Assembly: GCA_934149005.1 (NCBI GenBank)
Contig: CAKPDN010000022.1
Coordinates: 1-11,305, forward strand
DNA from: an uncultured Clostridia bacterium
GTDB lineage: Bacteria; Bacillota; Clostridia; TANB77; CAG-508
DNA length: 11,305 bases
Direction: 5' to 3'
The notes below the pieces were generated by a model, which saw only the letters and a list, made by a program, of their open reading frames with translations, did no database searches and was not told the DNA's origin. How positions within the stretch are numbered: position 1 is the first letter of the stretch; the number at the start of each line of letters is the position of its first letter. Of the stretch, positions 7,196 to 11,305 are shown in pieces. The translations under genes were made by a program, and so were the position numbers.

Positions 7196-7795
7196 ATGAA
7201 AGTATTAATAGGAACCAATAATGCAGGTAAAATAAAAAAATATTCAGAGATATTAAAAGAGCTAAATATAGAATATTGTACACTAAAAGATAAAAATATA
7301 AACATCAACATTGAAGAAAATGGAAAAACAGTAGAAGAAAATTCATTAATAAAAGCTAAAGCATATTATAATAAAGTAAAAATTCCAGTAATAACAGATG
7401 ATTCAGGACTAGAATTAGATAATTTACCAATAGATATGCAACCAGGAGTTTATGTAAGAAGACATAATGGAAAAGAATTAACAGATGAAGAAATAATAGA
7501 TCTATATAGTAAAGAAATAGAAAAATTAGGAGGAGAAACAACAGGGGCTTTTAATATAGCTATAACAATTATAGATGAAAATGGAAAAGAATACACTAAA
7601 GTAACAAGGCATAATAGATTATTTGTCTCAAAACCTTGTAAAGAAAGAATAAAAGGATACCCTATGAATTCATTAATTTATGATAAAGAAAAAGGGGAAT
7701 ATTTAGCTCAAAATTATGGTAAAGAAACAATTCTTAATGAAAATAAGTCAGCACAAGAAGAAATGAAATTTATAGGAGAATCATTAAAAAAATAG
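7196..7795 (+). CDS. rdgB: RdgB/HAM1-family non-canonical purine NTP pyrophosphatase, divergent
   Basis: The protein is 199 residues, normal for the family. The start is supported by MKVLIGTNNAGKIKKYSEIL, the usual N-terminus, although no good ribosome-binding site lies directly upstream. Recognised blocks are TNNAGK (7-12), TVEENSLIKAKAYY (45-58), ITDDSGLELD (66-75, with the catalytic acidic pair) and PGVYVRRHNG (83-92), then GAFNIAITI. Family members hydrolyse dITP, dXTP or ITP to the monophosphate plus pyrophosphate, keeping deaminated purines out of DNA and RNA. Unusually, the base-recognition motif normally read as GGFGYDPIF is replaced by KGYPMNSLIYD (153-163), and the C-terminal SHR motif is absent. 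The fold and catalytic site look right, but substrate range may differ. It sits 87 bp after lepA and 23 bp before rlmB. Confidence 0.85.
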   Translation: MKVLIGTNNAGKIKKYSEILKELNIEYCTLKDKNININIEENGKTVEENSLIKAKAYYNKVKIPVITDDSGLELDNLPIDMQPGVYVRRHNGKELTDEEIIDLYSKEIEKLGGETTGAFNIAITIIDENGKEYTKVTRHNRLFVSKPCKERIKGYPMNSLIYDKEKGEYLAQNYGKETILNENKSAQEEMKFIGESLKK

Positions 7796-7818
7796 ACATA
7801 TAGAAAAGGAAGATAAAA

Positions 7819-8613
7819 ATGAAAGATAATTATAAAAATATCAAAAAAAACAAATATGAAAATAAAGAAGAAAAGACATATGAAGATCAAGTTGAAGGAA
7901 GAAACTCGGTTTTAGAATTATTAGAAAGCGGAAAGGATATAAACAAAATATTTGTTACAAAAGGAGAAAAACATGGCTCAATAAATAAGATAATAGCAAT
8001 GGCAAAAGAAAAAAATATAATAATAGTAGAAAAAGACAAAAGAAAAATGGATGAAATGGCACAAAATCAAAATTATCAAGGAGTAATTGCAATAGTACCA
8101 CCATTTGAATATTGCGAAATTGAAGATATATTAGAAGAAGCAAAACAAAAAAATGAAGATCCATTTGTATTAATATTAGATGGAATAGAGGATCCACACA
8201 ATTTAGGTTCAATAATAAGAACAGCAGAAACAGCAGGAGTACATGGGATAATAATACCAAAAAGAAGAGCAGCAACAGTCAATAGTACTGTAAATAAAGC
8301 ATCAGCAGGAGCAGTAGAACATATGAAAATAGCTAGAGTTACAAATATATCTGACTCAATACAAAAATTAAAGGATTTAGGGTTATGGATATGTGGAACT
8401 CATATTAATACAGAAAAATACTATTATAATCAAGATTTAACAGGACCATTAGGAATAGTAATTGGAAATGAAGGGACGGGAATGAGTGATAAAGTTACAA
8501 AAAATTGTGACTTCTTAGTAAAAATACCAATGAAAGGTAAAGTTACATCATTAAATGCATCGGTATCAACAGGAATAATAGTATATGAAGCGGTTAAACA
8601 AAGAAATAGATAA
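7819..8613 (+). CDS. rlmB: TrmH/SPOUT-family 23S rRNA 2'-O-methyltransferase (RlmB-like)
   Basis: This encodes 264 residues. The ATG is preceded by AAAAGGAAG (7804-7812). Residues 1-22 are a Lys/Asn/Glu-rich extension. About 24-100 form the substrate-binding domain (VEGRNSVLELL...QGVIAIV), and 115-260 the SPOUT methyltransferase domain. All three SPOUT motifs are intact: NLGSIIRTAE (128-137), IGNEGTGMS (215-223) and IPMKGKVTSLNASVS (236-250). The last two form the trefoil knot that holds S-adenosylmethionine. RlmB methylates a conserved guanosine in the peptidyl-transferase region of 23S rRNA. Exact site specificity is assigned by similarity only, and a tRNA or another rRNA target cannot be excluded. 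It is the last gene of the lepA operon; no terminator separates it from the next promoter. Confidence 0.92.
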   Translation: MKDNYKNIKKNKYENKEEKTYEDQVEGRNSVLELLESGKDINKIFVTKGEKHGSINKIIAMAKEKNIIIVEKDKRKMDEMAQNQNYQGVIAIVPPFEYCEIEDILEEAKQKNEDPFVLILDGIEDPHNLGSIIRTAETAGVHGIIIPKRRAATVNSTVNKASAGAVEHMKIARVTNISDSIQKLKDLGLWICGTHINTEKYYYNQDLTGPLGIVIGNEGTGMSDKVTKNCDFLVKIPMKGKVTSLNASVSTGIIVYEAVKQRNR

Positions 8614-8622
8614 AAATAAATA

Positions 8623-8651
8623 TTGATAAAGGAAAAGAAAAAAGGTATAAT
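8623..8651 (+). promoter_or_regulatory. Promoter of the membrane-anchored protein gene
   Basis: TTGATA (8623-8628), 17-bp spacer, perfect TATAAT (8646-8651). The expected start near 8658 leaves only a few bases before AGGAGG (8660-8665), so the 5' leader would be very short. Confidence 0.65.
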
Positions 8652-8674
8652 ATAAACATAGGAGGAATATTTGT

Positions 8675-10543
8675 ATGATGCCAAGAAAAAAAAGAATAGC
8701 AATTTTAGTAGTTTCGATACTACTATTAATTTTCATAATATTAGGAATAATTGGATTTTTATTTTTAAAAACAGATATATTTACACCAACTGATACATTA
8801 TTTGCAAAATACTTTATGCAAAATTTAGATATTGTAGAAATATTAAAAAGCGAAAATATGGCAGAAATAGAAGATTTATTAAATAACAATAAATATGTAT
8901 CAGAATTAGAAGGAAAAATAGAATATAAGGAAAACATTGGAACTAGTGATGAAAACAAAAAGAATCCAATAAATGATGTAAGTATAAAAATAAAAAGCAA
9001 TATAGATAAAGAAAATAATTACAATTATAGAGATATTTCAGTAGAAACAGATGAAGAAGATTTGATAAAATTAGAATATATTAATCAAGAACAAACTTCT
9101 GGAATAAGATTAAATGGGATAAAACAATTTGTTTCAACAAATAATAAACAGAATAGTGAACTATTAAAAGAGTTAAAAATAGATGACTTAAATAATCTAA
9201 ATAAATTATTATCCATAGAAGACATTAGCTCAATATTTAATTTTACAGAAGAAGAAAAATTAACTTTGCAAAATACATATTTAAATATAATAAAATCAAA
9301 TATATCTAAAGACAAATATTATAAACAATCAAATTCTCTTATAACAGTAGATAATAAAGATGTAAATACAAATGCATATTATATAAAAATTACAATTGAA
9401 GAATATAATAATTTATGTATAAAAATCTTAGAACAATTAAAAGAGGACAAAATTATTTTATCAAGAATAGAAACAATTGATGATAAGATAAAAGAAATAA
9501 ATCCAGATTATAATCAAAATGAAAGTTTAACTAGTAAATTTACTAATAGTATAGATGAAAAAATAGAAAGAATTCAAAATAGCAATATTGGAAGTGATGA
9601 AGTAAAAATTGTAGTATATGAAAACAACGAAAAAACCATAAGAACATCAATAGAAAAAACAACTAATAAAATAACAATAGATTTATACAATAAAAATTCT
9701 ATAAAAATAAGCAATATAGAAATAGATGAAAACACAAATGAACAATTTATCAAAATAGAAAAAAGCGAAGATGAAAAAGAACTATTAATAGAATATGAAA
9801 AAATGCAAAATAATGAAATAATTAGTTCAGCACAATTGAACTTAAATAAAACTTTTGAAAATAACATATTAAATAAAAAAATAAAATTAACAATACTAAA
9901 TGAAAAATATGAAGCAACTTTTGACATAGTTGATAATAGTGAAATATTAGAAGAATTTGAAAATCAAATTACTTTAGAGACAGACAATGTAAATTTAGAT
10001 AATGTATCACAAGAACAGTTAGAAACAATAAAATCAATACTTAACGACAATATACAACAACAGTTATCTAAATTTAATTCGATAATTGATTTAAATGAAT
10101 ATGTAAAAATGTTTAAAAATTTAAACTTATTAAATGGAAATTCATTAGAATTACCTACTGAAGGCGAAATTACAGAAATAGAGAAAAAAAGATTTAATTC
10201 GCAATTTGAATTTTTTGTAAGTGAAGATCTAACAACAGATAATATAAAAGATTTAATAGAAGTTGCAAAAAATAATTTAGAAAATATGAAAGTTCTTTTA
10301 AAAAATGGAGAAATTGAGGAACTTAATTTAGAAAAAATGGATTCATCTCAAGAATCTTCAAATTATATGGAAAATATTTCTGAAGTTCTTTTATTTATAA
10401 AAGAAAACACTAATAATGAAGAAAAGAAAGAAGATACTTTAAAATTTATTGAAAAAAATAATAATAATAATTATGATGTTTCAATTCAATATGATGAGAA
10501 TGGATTAACTAGATTAATTAGAATAAAAATTCAAGAAAGATAA
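8675..10543 (+). CDS. Single-span membrane-anchored protein of unknown function, 622 aa
   Basis: I do not recognise this family securely. Two adjacent ATGs (8675, 8678) follow AGGAGG at 8660-8665; the first has 9-base spacing and is preferred. The N-terminus is positive (MMPRKKR), then a hydrophobic helix covers residues about 8-31 (IAILVVSILLLIFIILGIIG). No signal-peptidase or lipobox Cys is evident, so it is probably an N-in anchor with about 590 residues outside. The exterior is rich in Asn, Lys, Glu, Ile and Ser, with long amphipathic helices and a beta-rich middle (about 300-420, alternating strands such as KITIDLYNK and KIKLTILNEKYEATFDIV). There are no Cys residues in the exterior and no catalytic motif. 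Five AAT codons in a row (10457-10471) make a possible slippage site near the 3' end. It has its own promoter and ends exactly where the large palindrome begins. Confidence 0.85.
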   Translation: MMPRKKRIAILVVSILLLIFIILGIIGFLFLKTDIFTPTDTLFAKYFMQNLDIVEILKSENMAEIEDLLNNNKYVSELEGKIEYKENIGTSDENKKNPINDVSIKIKSNIDKENNYNYRDISVETDEEDLIKLEYINQEQTSGIRLNGIKQFVSTNNKQNSELLKELKIDDLNNLNKLLSIEDISSIFNFTEEEKLTLQNTYLNIIKSNISKDKYYKQSNSLITVDNKDVNTNAYYIKITIEEYNNLCIKILEQLKEDKIILSRIETIDDKIKEINPDYNQNESLTSKFTNSIDEKIERIQNSNIGSDEVKIVVYENNEKTIRTSIEKTTNKITIDLYNKNSIKISNIEIDENTNEQFIKIEKSEDEKELLIEYEKMQNNEIISSAQLNLNKTFENNILNKKIKLTILNEKYEATFDIVDNSEILEEFENQITLETDNVNLDNVSQEQLETIKSILNDNIQQQLSKFNSIIDLNEYVKMFKNLNLLNGNSLELPTEGEITEIEKKRFNSQFEFFVSEDLTTDNIKDLIEVAKNNLENMKVLLKNGEIEELNLEKMDSSQESSNYMENISEVLLFIKENTNNEEKKEDTLKFIEKNNNNNYDVSIQYDENGLTRLIRIKIQER

Positions 10544-10656
10544 GTTACAATGCGAATGTTATTAAAATAATTGATGTGTAAGATGCTTGCTTAAGGGTTA
10601 TATATCTTTTTATATTGTATCCGTTTGAATGAAGAGAAAAATAGAAAATCTTAAAT

Positions 10657-10678
10657 AAAAAACTGAGGAATGCTCACG
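10657..10678 (-). terminator. Weak terminator-like hairpin in the left arm, minus strand
   Basis: On the minus strand, TGAG pairs with CTCA around the loop CATTC, and T6 follows after one G (plus-strand A6 at 10657-10662). An extra C-G pair can close it with one bulged base. It faces outward from the centre of the palindrome. Confidence 0.3.
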
Positions 10679-10882
10679 GGAAAAATTTATATATGTATAT
10701 GTTTTAATAATTTTCTCAGTTCAATATGCAACATAAGAATTTCTAAAATAAATTAATGGCACCCTTCCACTTAGTCCTCACTTCGTTCGACGTGAACTCT
10801 TTCCATTAATTTATTTAAGAAATTCTAATATTGCTTCAATCACATTTGAAAATGATTACAACATATACATATATAAATTTTA

Positions 10883-10910
10883 AGCCAGAGTGAGAGCGGC
10901 TCGGTTTTTT
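10883..10910 (+). terminator. Weak terminator-like hairpin in the right arm
   Basis: CC-a-GAG (10885-10890) can pair with CTCGG (10900-10904) with one bulged A, and T6 follows directly (10905-10910). AGCC (10883-10886) with GGCT (10898-10901) is an alternative. It could end plus-strand read-through from the 622-aa gene before the rRNA promoters. Confidence 0.4.
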
Positions 10911-11059
10911 ATGTTAGATTTTATTTTTGAACGTAATGAACAGGATACAATATAAAAAGATATATAACCATTAAGCAAACATTTTACACAGTAATTATTT
11001 TAAAAAGACTGTGAACTGTAACAAGAAAAAAATACCAAAAAAAAATAATTGAAAAAGTA

Positions 11060-11088
11060 TTGACTTTATAAAAAAATGGTGTTAATAT
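11060..11088 (+). promoter_or_regulatory. Upstream tandem promoter (P1) of putative rRNA operon
   Basis: TTGACT (11060-11065), 17-bp spacer, TAATAT (11083-11088). It lies downstream of A-runs (11025-11059) that could act as an UP element, and 113 bp upstream of a second, stronger promoter in the same direction. Confidence 0.6.
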
Positions 11089-11172
11089 CTTGTTTAGACT
11101 ATTAATTTTAGACACAAAAAGTACTATATAAAAAACTAAATTTTAAAAAAATAAAAAAATTTTAAAAAGGTG

Positions 11173-11201
11173 TTGACAAAGAAAAAAACATATAGTATAA
11201 T
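11173..11201 (+). promoter_or_regulatory. Consensus promoter (P2) of putative rRNA operon
   Basis: A perfect TTGACA (11173-11178), 17-bp spacer and perfect TATAAT (11196-11201). Directly upstream, 11138-11168 is almost pure A/T with runs such as AAATTTTAAAAAAAT, suited to an UP element or curved DNA. This is the strongest promoter in the window. Confidence 0.85.
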
Positions 11202-11207
11202 ACAAAT

Positions 11208-11305
11208 CGTTCCGACAAAAAAGGAACAAAAAGTACATTGAAAAGTAAACAGTAAATCCTTTAGAGAATAAACCAAAGCGGTATAATTCTTTAACCTAAG
11301 AATTA
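11208..11305 (+). other. Transcribed leader, probably of an rRNA operon (runs off the window)
   Basis: There is no start codon with a ribosome-binding site and no extended ORF after the double promoter. GTTCC (11209-11213) pairs with GGAAC (11223-11227). Next comes GTACATTGAAAAGTAAACAG (11233-11252), whose TTGAAAA core resembles the boxA antitermination element of Firmicute rrn leaders. At the end, TAATTCTT (11284-11291) and AAGAATTA (11298-11305) form an 8-bp hairpin cut by the window edge. Tandem consensus promoters, A/T-rich upstream DNA and a boxA-like leader are typical of 16S-23S-5S operons. The 16S sequence itself is outside, so this is inference; a tRNA array or another stable RNA is the alternative. 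Confidence 0.6.

Larger units (their letters stand above)
10544..11022. repeat. Giant imperfect palindrome, possible fold-back (MITE-like) element
   Basis: The two halves are reverse complements of each other along almost their full length, centred near 10783. Matching islands, from outside in: GTTACA (10544-10549) with TGTAAC (11017-11022); 10562-10622 with 10943-11003, 56 of 61 matching, including 26 identical bases next to the TATCC end; 10638-10667 with 10900-10927, containing the A-runs and CYGAG; about 10683-10715 with 10849-10882, a TATATATGTATATGTT-type island; and 10736-10759 with 10803-10826, 23 of 24 matching. A 43-base centre (10760-10802) is not paired. The element starts on the base after the upstream TAA stop. 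No ORF of note lies inside. It could be a palindromic mobile element, two inverted copies of a small RNA gene, or a large RNA hairpin; the sequence alone does not decide. Confidence 0.8.

Noticed and set aside
8566..9000. Minus-strand ORF of 144 aa over the rlmB end and the start of the membrane-anchored gene.
   Set aside because: It is antisense to well-supported genes and their promoter, with no ribosome-binding site and biased Phe/Ile/Leu/Ser composition.
10544..11022. The large palindrome as 6S RNA, tmRNA or a CRISPR array.
   Set aside because: It is much longer than 6S RNA, has no tRNA-like ends or tag ORF, and contains no direct repeats with regular spacers.

Overview
The window looks like chromosomal DNA from a low-GC Firmicute, most likely a clostridial or related uncultured gut-type lineage. 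Three things point there: a Gram-positive-type PolC replicative polymerase, strong AGGAGG ribosome-binding sites, and very A/T-rich codon use (ATA, AGA, GGA). All genes I can support lie on the plus strand, co-directional with what appears to be the start of an rRNA operon at the right edge.

Layout. Positions 1-2172 hold the 3' part of polC, starting in the PHP domain and ending in a canonical beta-clamp-binding QLSLF tail. Next come an HD-domain phosphohydrolase-like gene (2300-3358) and, apparently translationally coupled to it, a DUF1294 membrane protein (3370-3669). A small orphan gene (3803-4123) has its own extended -10 promoter and a clear terminator. A 302-bp gap (4124-4425) carries an unexpected cluster of DnaA boxes in front of a single-domain rhodanese gene (4426-4770). 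A 92-codon orphan (4914-5192) forms a self-contained unit with a near-consensus promoter and a strong terminator. Then comes a probable operon lepA - rdgB-like - rlmB (5297-8613), concerned with translation and nucleotide-pool hygiene. A 622-residue, single-span, membrane-anchored protein of unknown function follows (8675-10543) with its own promoter.

The last 760 bases hold no gene. The first part (10544-11022) is a giant imperfect palindrome of about 480 bp that starts directly after the upstream stop codon. Its arms are homologous over nearly their whole length and surround a GC-richer 43-nt centre. The second part (11023-11305) has A-tract DNA, two tandem N17-spaced sigma-A promoters and a leader with a boxA-like TTGAAAA element and hairpins, which is the usual architecture upstream of a clostridial 16S rRNA gene. 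The 16S gene itself is not in the window.

The most interesting material is non-coding: the giant palindrome, the DnaA-box cluster, a GAACTGTRAC motif shared between the palindrome end and both flanks of the rhodanese segment, and a perfect 16-bp hairpin in place of a Shine-Dalgarno sequence in front of rdgB. Among proteins, the RdgB/HAM1 homologue lacks the usual FGYDP and SHR substrate-recognition motifs.
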